A stretch of 64,000 bases of DNA from Undaria pinnatifida (GCA_012845835.1 JABAKD010000024.1:7839103-7903102); one strand, 5' to 3'; shown: positions 41,510 to 53,617, numbered from the stretch's first letter. The notes: generated by a model not told the origin, from the letters alone. Numbers and translations are program-made.

Positions 41510-41635
41510 TAGCGTTGGGCTGCGAAAGCAACTGAGTTAAATCGACACACGACGCGTATGAAAATTCGTGGAGTGTGGTAAGCATATATTTTTCCCCATC
41601 CGCCGGAGGATGAAAAAAAAAAAAATCCTTTCTCG
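41510..41635 (+). repeat. Repeat family D, copy 3
   Basis: AGCGTTGGGCTGCGAAAGCAACTGAGTTAAATCGACACACGACGCGTATGAAAATTCGTGG, then TTTTTCCCCATCCGCCGGAGGATG and an A run. Inverted relative to copy 2, 0.9 kb away. Confidence 0.8.
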
Positions 41636-41639
41636 AGCT

Positions 41640-42540
41640 CTCTCCGTCTTGTTTTGTTTCCTTGTGCACCAAGACAGACACACCAGGAGTGACTTCACAC
41701 CAGGAGTGATTGTCGGCACCGAATTGTGCGTAATTCTACATTTTTTATTTTGCGGTCATTTATGTAGAGAGTGCTGCTCCCGTACGAATGTCACACGATC
41801 ACGCTTTTCAATGCCTCATAACAAAGCGTTTGTTAACAAAGTCGAACAAAAAAGGCGCATGACGTACTACTATTAATACTGCTGTTCATGATTTTATTGT
41901 AAAAATAACATTAGATATCATGGTCGAGCAACAAGCAGGCACTATTCTGTCCGGTCGATAGCCGCGCAGGAGAGTGTGTTGTGTGGCGGGCATTTGGTCA
42001 CGGTAAACCACATGTGGGTTTTGTCATTCTTTATGCACGGCGTGCTGAAATTTGTGGATAAATGAAAGTTTAACACCGCATGTGGTCCAGTTGGGCCAGA
42101 AATGCATCCAGCGGATACTGCTATAGACTATACTACCGCTGTACCTGTCATGTGGTAAGAAGTCATAATAAGTCAAATGATATCTTGATAAATACAAGTC
42201 AGAAGCGCACACTCTAGACTAAGTTGAGAATTCAGGGTGGAATAGGTCCAAGGAAGTAAGAGGTCAAGACACCTACATACGAGTACCTGGTATATTGGAG
42301 TTGATTTTAGCTCGTCGTCGTGGGTAGATGTTGGATTAGGATATGGATCTATCCGGGTAGCTGAAATATGTAAAATATACGGGTTGTTGTAAAATAGGTG
42401 GAAAGGTCGTCGTTGGGTACTACGTAGATTCCAGGAAGAAATGGAGACGAATATGAAAGTCGTGGTACAGAACTGATTGCCAGCAAGCATAGTTGTAAGG
42501 TCTCGGTAAGTTTTGGGAGCAGATTTCCCGGGGTTTGTCA
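41640..42540. other. No gene recognised upstream of the LINE fragment
   Basis: Mixed unique sequence. The LINE open frame appears abruptly at about 42541 with no upstream endonuclease or ORF1 visible. Confidence 0.45.
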
Positions 42541-43994
42541 TGAGTGATCTTTCATGTCAGAAGCTCGCTGGGTGTCGCTTGGAGCCGTCTCGAGTCGATG
42601 CACGATATGGCGCGGAAGAATGGCACCCCCTTGTACTTGTGCTTTATCGACCTCACCAAAGCATGTGACTCCGTCGACCAAACCCTTCTGTGGGATGTCC
42701 TTCCTCGTTTTGGCGTGCCACCGAGAATGCTCGCCGTCATCCGCCAATTCTACGACGACATGCAAGCGTGCGTGCGGTTGGATGATGCAGAATGCTCGGA
42801 TAAGTTCGACGTGGAGCAAGGTCTCAGGCAAGGATGCGTGCTCGCGCCACTGCTGTTCAACATGTTTTTCACGGCGGTACTGCGTGTGGCCGAGAAACGC
42901 TTCCTTCCTGATGCAGCCATTACGGACCACATGGTGCAGCTCCAACGAAAGGAGAAAGGCGAGAAGAAGGGCACTACACGCACAGGCAAAGTCGACGGGC
43001 GGGGGGGGAAGGAGGAGGAGGAGGTGCAGAGATAGTGGGGTATGCTGTTCGCGGACGATGCGGGCATCGTATCGCGATCATCAGAAGGGCTGGAGAGGAT
43101 GATGACGGTGATCGTGACTGCGTGCTCGGCGTTCGGGCTTACGGTTTCCGAGGCGAAAACAGAGATCCTGTGCCTGCCAACCGGAGGTGTGTGTGGGGGG
43201 TCGTTCACCATCGACGCAGCCGGCCAGGTATACAAACATACAATCGAGTTTGTGTACGTGGGCGGGGCTATCACCGCAGACAGAGAACTCTGCATCGAAA
43301 CACCGCATTGTCTTCAGAGGGCCTGGGCGTTCTTCCAGCGGTACAAGATAGAAATCTATGATCGCCCGGGTGTGTGTGCGCTCACGGTTGAAGGTGCGGT
43401 TGCTGAAAGCCGAGGTGATCGAGACACTACTCTACGGTTGCATGACGTGGAGCCCGAACGAGCCTGACCATGGCAGGCTACGACGGGTTCACCATTCCAT
43501 GCACCTCCGATGCCTCGGATGGCGGAAACGGAAGCGCGACGACCACACCCTATCGTACGCCGACGCGCTTGCCAACACAGCTTCCGAGAGCATAGAGACG
43601 ATAGTGCGCAAAACGGAGGATATTGTTTGCGGGATTTGTAGCACGCATGGGGGAGAAGCGTCTGCCACAGAGGGTGATATTTGGGGAGCTTATTGGGGGT
43701 AAGGGCTACTCAGGGGGGCAAGAGAAAGACTGGTTGGTGCACCTAAAGGAGGAGATGTCGGTCTTTGGAATGAAGTTCGAAGGGTGGCGAAAGGCTGTTC
43801 AGACGGCCGGCAGATGGTTTCGACGGGTAGAGGAGGGGGCCGAGTTATTCATGCGGAAAAGGCATGAGGCGGAGAGACGCAGAGCTGCAGAGCAACACGC
43901 AAAGGCCGCAGCAGCGCCATCCACCGTCAGCATCTCTAAATGGCCGGGGGGGGGGGGGGGAGGAGGAGGGGGGGCGTCCTGCCCAAGAGACTGA
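42541..43994 (+). mobile_element. LINE-type non-LTR retrotransposon fragment, mutated
   Basis: The reading frame from 42544 contains reverse transcriptase motif A (CFIDLTKACDSVDQTLLWD), motif B (GLRQGCVLAPLLFNMFF) and, after an in-frame TAG at 43033, motif C (LFADDAGIVS), then GLTVSEAKTEIL. A frameshift near 43370 continues as LLYGCMTWSP...HLRCLGWRKRKRDDHTLSYADAL in another frame, and a second shift near 43630 leads to a Lys/Glu-rich tail ending at 43994. The 5' part (endonuclease, early palm) is absent, as expected from 5' truncation on insertion. One stop and two frameshifts make it a dead copy. Clade is not assignable from this fragment. Confidence 0.88.
43945..43975. repeat. G-rich tract near the LINE 3' end
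   Basis: A run of G with AGGA interruptions encodes polyglycine in the LINE frame. Confidence 0.8.
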
Positions 43995-44219
43995 AGTCTG
44001 GGTCTGACCATCATTGTCTTAAAGTTTTTGGGCCTTCCAATGGCCGTCACAAGCTAGCGTAAGGCCGCCCTGACTTCTTCGCCATGTTGCGTTTTGCCCC
44101 CAGTACCATTGATGCACTTGATACCCTCTATGAGCCCAATGCCGTCTGTAGTCAGTTCCTAGGGAGTATGACGTTTTTTCCTTTTCCTTTCCTTGCTTCC
44201 TCTTCTTGTCTTGTCTTTC

Positions 44220-44343
44220 TTGTCTTTTCTTTTCTTTTTCCTTTCCTTTTTCGCTTTCTTTCCTTTCCTTTCCTTTCCTTTCCTTTCCTTTCCTTTCCTT
44301 TCCTTTCCTTTCCTTTCCTTTCCTTTCCTTTCCTTTCCTTTCC
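44220..44343. repeat. (TTTCC)n microsatellite
   Basis: About 17 uninterrupted TTTCC units (44259-44343) preceded by imperfect T/C-rich units. It abuts repeat family C at 44342. Confidence 0.95.
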
Positions 44344-44620
44344 TGGGTGGCAAGCGGTATATATAGTCGGTTTTTCAGGCGCGAGTAGTGAGACGTATGC
44401 ACCCGTATGGACCTGGTACATCGTAGGCTGACTCACGATTTCACTTTTATAAGTTTTTGGCGGAGGCATGGATTGCGTCAGCTGTGATGTATGCGTGTGT
44501 ACCACCTTTGGTTCGTTCGTGTTTTTTCCCTGGGGTATTCCTCAGCCCCAGAGCGACTTGAGCCTTTCCTTTGACCACGGACTGGATTATGCGAGTTAAT
44601 TTGAAACAACAACAACCACA
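44342..44620 (+). repeat. Repeat family C, longest copy
   Basis: CCTGGGTGGCAAGCGGTATA, GTCGGTTTTTCAGGCGCGAGTA, CACGATTTCACTTTTATAAG, GGCGGAGGCATGGATTGCGTCAGCTGTGATG, then CCTCAGCCCCAGAG and GATTATGCGAGTTAAT with a CAACAACAACAAC end. It matches the inverted copy at 54095-54385 over its whole length. The CAA-rich end and the adjoining TTTCC array may mark insertion ends. Confidence 0.85.
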
Positions 44621-44649
44621 ACAACACGGCAACCCACCGGGGTCGGGTG

Positions 44650-45606
44650 AGACTGATGTAAGCGAGTATCAGGCGAAAGCAGTCAGCATGTGACGGATTG
44701 GTAGGCGGAAAGTGAAGGAGAAGGATAAAGAAAGCTCAATTGCACATGACCCATCAATCATACTAAGGAACTGAATGACCCTCCCGCCCCCACGGCGGCA
44801 GGGCCAGGTGGGCAAGTAGTGAAATGGGTATCATATTCAACACCTGGCGTAAGAAGAAGGGATATGAACAGCAGTATAATTTAAAGACTTTAAGTGCAAA
44901 GTTCGTAAACAGAAAATAAAACCGTAAACGAACGTTTATAATATATACATGCATGTGGCTGCCCGTACAAGTAATTGTTCCCTTTAGGCACTGTAGCGGT
45001 CCTGGTTCATGGTGCACGCGTATCTGTCATTGATGGGTTATGATTGTCACGGGACGTGATTTTGCTTTGTACTTGACTTTCGACGAGAGAAGCATCAAGT
45101 TCGAAATTGCCACCGGGGTGTATGGTTTAGGTGAACATATGGAATGAGTTACAAAGACCAACAGACGCACACAGACAGGCAGAATAGTTTGTATAGCGAA
45201 ACAACCCGACAAAATCCAGAGTGAGGTTCGACGACCTTTTTATTTGTTCATGTTGTGTCTTTTTTCATCCCAGTTATTCCAGTTATTATAGTATTATACC
45301 TTCCTCCTTCTCTCCACCGGAGAATTGGGGGCATCCAACAGTTTGTCGCCCCCCCCCCCCCCCCCCCCCACTACGGTAAATGCCATCGTTTGCGTTGACA
45401 ACTAACTCATAAAGCATCCCGCTGAACGGAGAAAAGCGCATACAGACATGTAAAAGTGAAGCACAGACCGTTCAACACCCACGATGCCACAACCGTGTTT
45501 GAATTGCAAGAAACTTCGCCTGCCTTTGTTCTCCCCCTCTCATGGCACGCCATGTATGTTCTATACAAAAACGTTACGAGGTAAGTCGCGGAGAAGCTTG
45601 TTATTG
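44650..45606. other. No gene recognised; poly-C tract
   Basis: Includes an uninterrupted run of 21 C at 45349-45369. No coding pattern was found. Confidence 0.5.
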
Positions 45607-46690
45607 TCAGTCTACCAACTCCGGTAGTAAATAAGAGTAAACGACGTTGACAGCCTTAGCACAGAGGTTGCAGGGGCATATCCTGTATCGTCTAAAAACA
45701 GTCAAAACCACAATGTTGGCGGAAATGCGAACCCTGGATGGCCCGACATAGAGGCAGTCGTGCACATGAAGCCTCTCTGCGAAAACAAAAGACGACCCAG
45801 TCCAACGTCTCTGGCCTTGACTACGGTGAACAGTAGCAGTCAAACACATGCGAATGGGAAACTGCACACGCTTGACGTCCACATCTTGTCATGTAATGAA
45901 TTAAACGGTTATACCCTGCAATCCAATGAATACTATTAGTTCCATCCTTCAGTAGAAACTTGCAACGTGTAAGGCAAGATGGTTGCAACCACAACTTTGG
46001 CCCCATTCGTTAAGCGGACGGACGCGTCCAGATTCCTACTTGGCATGACGCATACTCCCATTCTCAATTTTATAACGTTTTGAGAAGGCGCGCCGCTTTG
46101 TTGAAGAGAAGAGGCAGTCGATCATAGCGAAAACATCGTTCAATACACACTCAAGAAGTTCGTAGTTTAGAATGGTACGGCCTTCTAGAGTGCGTAGCTC
46201 GCCAGAGACCCGATCGAGCACTAGATAGTTTATGACGCCAACGTTTTCATTGTGCAATGTGCAACAACATAATGTCTAGAACAAGAAACGGGATCGCCCC
46301 AATTTTTTTTTGGGGGGGGCAAACTCAAGGGAAGACTGGAGTGTAATCTCTCCACGGACGCCAGGGATGTCGACGAGGCCGTCCGAATCCGCGAGAGCAA
46401 CGCCATTGCCGATGCCGTCAACCATGGCAGCAAGAGAGGGATCTTCCGTGTTCCTCATTGTCTCGGTGAGATAGCGCACTTGTACTTCTTCACTAAAGTT
46501 GGAGCTGGACATTGTGGAGGGGGCGCAAGTCTCCGATTTACCTCCTCCTGGAACAATAGGAGGAATTTGACGCCCGTCCCCCGCGAGCGCCATAATCTTC
46601 CCTGGAAACCCTGGAGGAATCGCGAAGTATGTGGGGAGGAAGAACGATGCTAAGCGGCATGATGGCGAGGTCAATATGAGGGTAATCAGT
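45607..46690 (-). pseudogene. Broken Pif1-family helicase, probably Helitron-derived
   Basis: Minus-strand frames, read right to left, follow the Pif1/Helitron helicase order. 46674-46276 carries PGKIMALAGDGRQIPPIVPG (Walker B-like region, consensus GGDFRQxLPV) and RYLTETMRN (consensus LTxNMR). 46257-46036 carries VGVINYLVLDRVSGE (consensus NxDVxxIN). 45882-45607 carries VQFPIRMCLTATVHRSQGQ (consensus PVRxxFAMTINKSQGQ), then LYVGPSRVRISANI. The frames are separated by shifts and stops, and the Walker A region and any Rep domain are missing. Host Pif1 is a less likely source, given the repeat context and decay. Confidence 0.75.
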
Positions 46691-47015
46691 CGTAGATAGG
46701 TCGCCGCGGTGGCGTACCAGGTTATCCTCGAGCACGGTATAGGTCAGTTTCGTGAGTTCGAGTCCCGCCGAGGGCATACTCGTATTAATTCGTGGGGACT
46801 TTTTCTTGTGCACAAACTGACTTGCGGAAAGCGCGAGAGCGTGAGCTAGCAACACTCGATGAAAAATCGACGAGCAGTGGGATTGCTGAACCCTATGCGC
46901 GATAAAAAATGGAGGCAAGAACCGGGGGGGGAGAAGGGACGACACCTGTGACCACGGCTTGTCCAGAAGCTGGAAAGTAGAAGTGTGTGAAAAATGAACA
47001 AAAAAAAAAGTAACG
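46690..47015 (+). repeat. SINE-like repeat, family A, full length with tRNA-like head
   Basis: Head: GTCGCCGCGGTGGCGTACCAGG, then CAGTTTCGTGAGTTCGAGTCCCGCC (B-box-like). Body: CTTTTTCTTGTGCACAAACTG, GCGAGAGCGTGAGCTAGC, TCGACGAGCAGTGGGATTGC. 3' part: GACACCTGTGACCACGGCTTGTCCAGAAGCTGGAAAGTAG, then an A-rich tail at about 47000. It is the sense counterpart of the copy at 28133-28460 and adjoins the helicase remnant. Confidence 0.82.
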
Positions 47016-47019
47016 AAAA

Positions 47020-48860
47020 AACGAAGGAGGAAGAGCATAGCACTCGGAAAAAGGAAACGTACATGCGTAGACAAGCAAGACGAAGGAGATGTCCCGGTCG
47101 CAGGGGAGAAGAAAGACGAGCAAGGTAACAGGAAAGAAAAAAGCATCAAGGAACAAGGCTACGGTACGGAGGATACTCCAATCTTTACGACAAGGGGTTT
47201 GAGCCACTCGCACGAGTGACTGGAGCTGTACCTTACGCACAAAATACCTGGGACGATTTTTTCGTCGCGCAGCGTAGCTTACCCTTCCACAACAGATTAA
47301 TACCGCTAAAGAAACGGCACGAAATATCAAGACTGTCAAGGAACAGAGCTGTCACTCGTGCAAGTGACGCCTAGTCTAGATATGTATCGGTAAAAGAGCC
47401 CAAGTCACCCCCCTACAATGGGTTCGGGCCGGGAGGAAGGAAGGAACCAACACAGTCAGCGCAACATTTAGATTGAAACACAGGACACCAGAGTCACCAC
47501 AACAGTGATAGTACCGTTGTGTACCATATCTTGAACACCGGTGACTCACGTGCCGTTGTACGCAGACAATAGATGGCTGACGTAATGAGAAACTGTCCTG
47601 ATAGCGTCGAGGATGATTCGTAGGACGGCATCGTCCGATTGGGATTCGGATGAAGGTGGGTCGTGCTCGAGCTATGGCACGTTCGGATGTGAACTTCGGC
47701 GGAAGTTGCAACAATGTACTGGAGAAAACACAGAAAAGGAAAAAAAGGAGGCAGGAAGGTGGAGAAAGAGGGTAGAAGCGGGTAAGCAAATGTGAACATA
47801 AAAATCATAACATTGACCCAAGAGAGTGCAATGAAGCAATAAGAAGACGAAAAGGAAACGAACACCACTCTGCCGAGGAGACAAAATGTACGTCGTGTGT
47901 TGGGTACGAAAGACGAGGAGGGCTCGCAACATGTATAATGTGCACGTGATGCGCAAGGAGGTTTTAGTTTTTATATAGCTCGATTCCCCAGAAAAAATAA
48001 AAGGGGCAAAAGGACAGCCGGACCGCGATTCCGCTGTCGGTGGTAGAACGGTGAGCTTGCTATTTTTGCGGTGTTTTTAGAAGTTTTGCAAAGGTTGAAA
48101 GAACTACGAGTATAGGATTCTGTCTCGGCATATACAAACTGACATCCTGGGCTGGGCGCCCGGACAGTCTTTTTTCGACACCTCAAGTCAAAAATGTCAG
48201 AATGGAAATTTTACCGGACGGAGCGCTGTGATCGCAGGACGATGTAGAAGAGACATTTTTCTTTTTCTTTCTTTTTCCATTTTTAGATTACTTGGTTTTA
48301 GAGAGCCCCCATGCCGAAGGCATTCCACCAGAAACTAATAGAAAAAATATTTCCGAAACTTTTCGTTCACAAAAAGTATTGCAATTGACTTATTTTTCCA
48401 AACGAAAACGCCTGACTATTCGTCACCTTCTTGAACGCCTGTGTTCGGTCGGGTCGCACGTTCGCCGCTAGCGCCAGCCCTTCAGGCCCTCAGCAACAAA
48501 ACATGGCACATGTTCCATCCGCTTGGAGGCAGGCAAGGCCTGGAATTTGCAAAGAAGCAAAAAAGGAAAACGAAATGATGCAAGATGAAAAATGTGAATA
48601 TGATATTCAAGGTGCGGTTGAAATGATGACGGTATGGGCGCCACTATCGTTAGAAACAGCAGTGCGGAGGTGATAGACCATGCGGCAATCAATGCTCCTA
48701 CCCCGCTACAACAGCAGTAGGGCCATTCAAAACCCGATATGGTTGCCGTCCACGACGTTTGGTTGGCTTCATCTGCTTTGTTGCTATTGTTATGTTCTAG
48801 TATTAGCTGCTGTTATGCTTCGTTGGTTGGATGGCTTCGTCTTCTTTTTTACTACTATTA
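47020..48860. other. No gene recognised
   Basis: Open frames at 46893-47339, 47376-47956 and 48431-48673 are short, unrelated to known families and often open on both strands. Confidence 0.45.
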
Positions 48861-48869
48861 ATACTACAA

Positions 48870-49122
48870 GTGCTACGATAGAGGTAGCACTTTTCGTCTG
48901 AAATGGTTTGCGAACGACGGGTCTTTTTAACTCAAAATCGTGGGAAAAAACGCCATTTTTTTCCATGATTCTCGTTGTGTACCTAGGCCATGGGATTTTT
49001 CATCTGGGATCAAAGAGGTTTTATTTTCGTCCAGCAATCAGTTTTTGGGTTAAGAACGATATGTCTTGAGCTCCTAAAGCGAGGAACCTCAGAAACAAAA
49101 TGGTGCGCCTTTATCGTAGCAC
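48870..49122. mobile_element. MITE-like element with GTGCTACGATA inverted ends
   Basis: Starts GTGCTACGATAGAGGTAGCAC and ends TATCGTAGCAC, a perfect 11-bp terminal inverted repeat. The interior matches 21331-21580 (TTTTCGTCTGAAATGGT, CATGATTCTCGTTG, CTAGGCCATGGGATTTTTCAT). It is 253 bp long with no coding capacity. An orphan TATCGTAGCACGCG at 17971 may be a third, fragmentary copy. Confidence 0.82.
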
Positions 49123-49129
49123 GCGAATA

Positions 49130-50855
49130 AAAACTGCAGGGGGTGACTGACGGTTGTGTGTTTGTAATTTTTTCGTGGCGTCCTGTTTCCCTCTTCGTTC
49201 CCAATTGTTTTTTCGTCTTTTTCTTCTTTTTTATTGTTGTTTTCCTCCTGTCTTTTTCCTCTTTTGATGCAAATAGGCTGGCTTGCATCTTTTTTTGCCC
49301 GCGTGCTCACTCTGTGGTTCACTGAATGGCTAAACCACCTTGCTGTGTTTGCCATGTGTATCACTCTCTAGTAGTTTGTGACACAGAGCTCGTCTCTTTA
49401 GGAGGCCTCGGTACGTACACTGGTTGTGCTGGATGCAGATGGGTGGAGATATCAGTTTAAAGTGAAGAACACACCCAGAAGTGAAGCTACACAATGGATA
49501 CGACAGTACTTTTAGAGGCGGGAGACATGTAGTTTTGAAACTGGCACCATGTAATATCGCCGGGATCCTCCCATGCTCTTAAAAAACATTGACAACTCAT
49601 CATTTGACGGAGATATATTCCTGAGCTCGAGACCACACCCCCTCGTTACCACACGCCCTATTTGCGGGACAACTGTGCATGTTTTGTTGTCATCCGGGAT
49701 AGGTTAGATAGCACACCCCCCTACAACAACAAACCCGATAGTAAAACATCGGGGAGCGAAATAGGCATACCGGGGTGTTCTTTCTTCCGTGTTACTTGCT
49801 ACTGCGGAAGGCGATTACAGCAGTTCGTAGTAACGCATGCATTCGGACAGTCAGGGTGCAGCTTTTACACACCACCGGAAACACAACGAGTCGAAGTTGC
49901 AAAGTTTACTTTATTTTTTGCAGCGTACACTTGAATAGACGAACCTGAGGGCAGCCGGCGGAAGGCAAAGAGGCAGTTGTTTCGGGTGAATAATGTAGAT
50001 CGGACGTCGTCGGGGTTTCAGCGGTTGATTTCACGATGTATTCCTGTGGTTGCACAAGAGCACATCACATGCGACATTGTAAGGACAAAAGGTGTGTGCG
50101 TGCAGGATTAAGAGCAGAATACCGAAGTTGATCTATCGAGAACGATCTAGAAATGTCGACTGAAAAATAGAGACAGAACATGAGCAGGCTCTGACCAAAA
50201 TGCGGATGAATCTGGCAGTGGACGCAGTGGCACGTAGCGTCCATCATGTACCCTAAAGCAAACCATTAGCCTCTGTTCCATGTCCCTTACATGAACCTAA
50301 CAGTTGCTGCTGTTCTACAGCAAGCAGTAGGTTGCGAAAAGTGTACGGAAGTGGATTTATGTCCTACATTACTTCAAATAAGGTGGCGCGCATTCACGTT
50401 CAACCCCTGAGTGAGGTACAGAGCCACCCGCCAGAGCGGCCTCAAGGCGGGCAGCACAACAATCCACCCTGGTACCGTCTCTCGGTGGGAGCTCGGGTTG
50501 GGGGTTGGTTCGACGTGTATTGAGCGAAAATAGAAATGCTACGAGTATGTAACGATGCCATTTCAAAAAGAAACGGTCTGAGAAGAACCTGCTTGTTTAA
50601 AAGGAGACGAGACTGTATCGGTGTGTGTGAGGTTTAAAGCTTAACGAGTCTGGACCGGTGTGTGAAAAGGGGAGACAGGACGGGCAGTTACCAACGAGAG
50701 GAAAGCCGGCATCTTCGAGAGGTGTCAGCAGTGATGGATGTACTGTGAGTGCTATCACTGGTGGGATGGCCGTTGATAGGGCACGCGGTCGTAGTAGATA
50801 TGTCTACCACGCGAAATGATATATTAGGGGGGTCGAGAGGTCTTCAAAAGGTATT
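49130..50855. other. No gene recognised
   Basis: A T-rich stretch at 49160-49270 and otherwise unique sequence. No domain, RNA gene or repeat family could be named. Confidence 0.45.
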
Positions 50856-50860
50856 TGACG

Positions 50861-51014
50861 AGGTATTTTCCGGACAAAGCATTATGGCCCGGTTGAAGAT
50901 GCAGTCGTGACAAGGTATTTTCCGGACAAAGCATTATGGACCGGTTGAAGATGCAGTCGTGATGAGGTATTTTCCGGACGAGGCATTATGGCCCGGTTGA
51001 AGATGCGGTCGCGA
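50861..51014 (+). repeat. 52-bp tandem repeat, three copies
   Basis: AGGTATTTTCCGGACAAAGC begins at 50861, 50913 and 50965, each followed by ATTATGGMCCGGTTGAAGAT and GCRGTCG. Units differ by only a few bases, so the array is young. The 52-bp period breaks any reading frame. Confidence 0.92.
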
Positions 51015-51077
51015 GGGTCAAGGCTACTGTAGCAATACACATCTTGTGTGTTGTAATGAGAACGGTCGGTGTCATGC

Positions 51078-51455
51078 CTACTGAGTTGAGCGCTGCTGTC
51101 AGTAAGCTAGGCATGCAACGCGATGATGGGAACACCCGCAGTTGCCTTCAAGCTCTGACATTACAAGATGTCATGTGGAGAAGCAGGCAAAGCTGCCGAG
51201 TTCCCGTGCACTTATCGTAAAATGTGTGTCGCAAGGTTTGGCGGCGGTGTGAAGGGCCCGTTCGAGGTAGAAGACAAACGCCGGTGTCGGGCACTCTGTA
51301 GCAACGTCATATTGATGCGGTGGCTGAACGAGATTTATCGCAGCGTACGAGATGTACGCTCATGGCCGTGTTTTGCAAGGCGATGAGGACGGCGTCGTGC
51401 GCAGAGTTGAGCGCTGCAGCCAGGAAGCTTCTAGGCAACGCGCATGATGGGAAGA
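51078..51455 (+). repeat. Direct repeat pair of about 50 bp
   Basis: GAGTTGAGCGCTGCTGTCAG...CATGCAACGCGATGATGGGAA at about 51080 and GAGTTGAGCGCTGCAGCCAG...GGCAACGCGCATGATGGGAA at about 51404. Confidence 0.75.
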
Positions 51456-52064
51456 AGAGGAGTTATGGTGCACTTGTGTACACGTGATGTTGGTGGTCTA
51501 CTGAAGTATATTCCGGTTCAATATTTAGAGGACAACTGGTGCCGACGTCCTGTCTACAGCAAGTAAGTGCAAGATGATTTGCGGCGCTCTTGGAGGTCAG
51601 AAGCACCCAGTGAAGTGCATGTTATGAACTTGAATGGACGACGTAGCGAGAACATATGGTACGAAATGTAGGCGATGTATTCGTACACACGTGCTCGTGT
51701 ATTGTCAGCCAGATGAAGGAGGCTAGCCTAGGCTTGCGGTTGTTGGATGCTTGGACGTCCTTGGGGGTCACATTGAAAGATGGCTGAGAACGTACTCGTC
51801 CGTACGTACTCGTACAAGAGAATACGTGAAAGTGGAAGTCGGTCGTTGGTTTCCGATACACAAGATGTGTACGAGGTGATTTAATACTGGCTTTTCACCT
51901 TAGTTGTCGATCCTCTGGTGGTTGGCATGGTCGGTAGCGTTGGGAAGACGAGCTTGACTGGAGAAGGGCAGTGTAGGGGCCAGCAAAGCGACCGAGTTGT
52001 CAATGCTATGGGAGACGGCGGGGCAGACTTTGCGGCCTGATTTACGATTTTGAGATGATCACGT

Positions 52065-52142
52065 ATAAAAATTGAAAAACGTCAGCTGTGAGTATGACCG
52101 ATTGAATGGTTGAAACTCAACTTTGCAAGCCGCGTGGTACAC
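52065..52142 (-). repeat. Short conserved motif (LTAxV type), decayed copy
   Basis: TTGAAAAACGTCAGCTGTGAGTA...GAAACTCAACTTTGCAAGCCGCGTGG is the reverse complement of the block at 38268. A small insertion breaks the peptide frame. Confidence 0.6.
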
Positions 52143-52351
52143 GTATGCTTCGCTGATACACAAGTAGTTGCGCAAATTTTACGGAAGTTCGTTCGCGCGT
52201 GTTTTATATTTGATCTTCATGAAAGATGTGAAGATATAGGTGATTCCCCTGGATGTTGTCAGGGTCAACAGAACGATTTTCCATAATAATCATTCTGTGC
52301 ACTCATATCACACTATAAAACCGGCATGGAGGATAGATATTATAGTAAGTA

Positions 52352-53617
52352 CAAGGGCTCCGCTTGGGCGCCGGCATTCGCCGGCGCCCATGCTTCGGGT
52401 AGGGCAGGGCAGCACTTCGACAACTTGAGGTGTAGCTGTCAGATTTGGCATGCATTCAACTTTAAAGTAATGCCAAGAGTTTCATACGAACATGGGATTC
52501 TGAAAGTCATGCTTTGACAAAAGAAAAAACGTAATATTATACTCCGGAGTACAATAAAGAAGGCAAGGATAGGCGAAACAAACTATTAAATGCGCCGTCA
52601 AGTAAAAGTTGGCGTCTATCAAACAAAAATACCGAAAAGAGTATTATTGAGAACCTGCGTCGCCTCTAGGCGAAACAAAAGAGGCCTTGGCATTAATGAA
52701 GAGACTGCACTGCTGTCCCCGTGGCAATGGAGGTTCGAAGTCGACAGGATGCAAAGTCGGTTTGCATCAAACGTCGACATGAGGACATGTCAGCCGGCGA
52801 GGTTTTGGAAGAAGATTGCTTGTTTGTTACGTGAAGGCTGTCGCATTGATTGGTCTGCGTGGTCGCGGGCGAGGAGGAAAACGTAGAAGAGGAGGGCGAT
52901 CTCTCGTTGAGGCGGCGTTGTCTAAGATTGGTGCGGGGGTGGCTTTGCTCGTACGGGAGCTTGGCGTAGCGGTTCTTCTCTGTTTTTTCTCGGGAAGGCG
53001 GGATATATATGTGTGTCTGCTGTCTTTTCTTCGTGGGGGCTTTCACGTTGTCGAAATTGGACGCGTCCCCTCAATGCATAATATCCGGAGTGTCTCTACC
53101 ATGACGACTGCTGATGGTGCCGTGCGTATTTCCTAGAGACTGACATATTATTTACTGTAGTAATAATAATATACCTTTGCAACATTTTTTTTCTTCATCC
53201 CATTTATTATCCCCGCACCACTCTCGCGCTCCCTCCCAGTAGTAACTCAGATCCGGGGTCAATAGCGGGCCCTCCTCCTCCCTCCCCACTTCGGCACGTG
53301 CTTTCATTTTTACCGCCAGGAGAATCGAGCATTTTCTTCCCTCGTCGACTCGCGTCGAACCAACCCACGCTGCTAGGCGCTCTCAGCAGTTGATTGATGC
53401 CTGTTTCTTTTTTGCATTTTTGCAAATAAAGTCAAATCTCATCGTGGTGGGTGTCGAACTCAAGGACAACCGAACGTTAGTAGTATTCGAGGGTAAAACC
53501 ACTGTTATTAATAGACCACCGGGGCGGCCGGCTGACAAATGATTGAAAAAAAAACAGGATCTTTGCATAGAGATTACATTCCCTCCCCCATATTGTATGA
53601 TATTACGATGGTTGACG
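52352..53617 (+). mobile_element. 1.25-kb repeated element, copy 1
   Basis: Begins at TACAAGGGCTCCGC, followed by a GGCGCCGGCATTCGCCGGCGCC palindrome. A roughly 550-bp block is shared with 62570-63060 in reverse. A family B tRNA-headed segment in minus orientation (53205-53545) follows, then GGATCTTTGCATAG and ATTGTATGA...ACGATGGTTGACGC at its end. The counterpart of the 114-residue open frame in copy 2 is split by indels here, although ALSKIGAGVALLVRELG is still readable on the + strand. No terminal repeat or known protein was identified. Confidence 0.72.
53205..53545 (-). repeat. SINE-like repeat, family B, inside the 1.25-kb element
   Basis: On the minus strand: CGCCCCGGTGGTCTA, CCTCGAATACTACTAACG, TCCTTGAGTTCGACACCCACC (tRNA-like head), GAGATTTGACTTTATTTGCAAAAATGC, GCTGAGAGCGCCTAGCAGC, GACGAGGGAAGAAAATGCT, GCACGTGCCGAAGTGGGG and GATCTGAGTTACTACTGGGAGGGAGCGCGAGAG. 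Confidence 0.8.
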
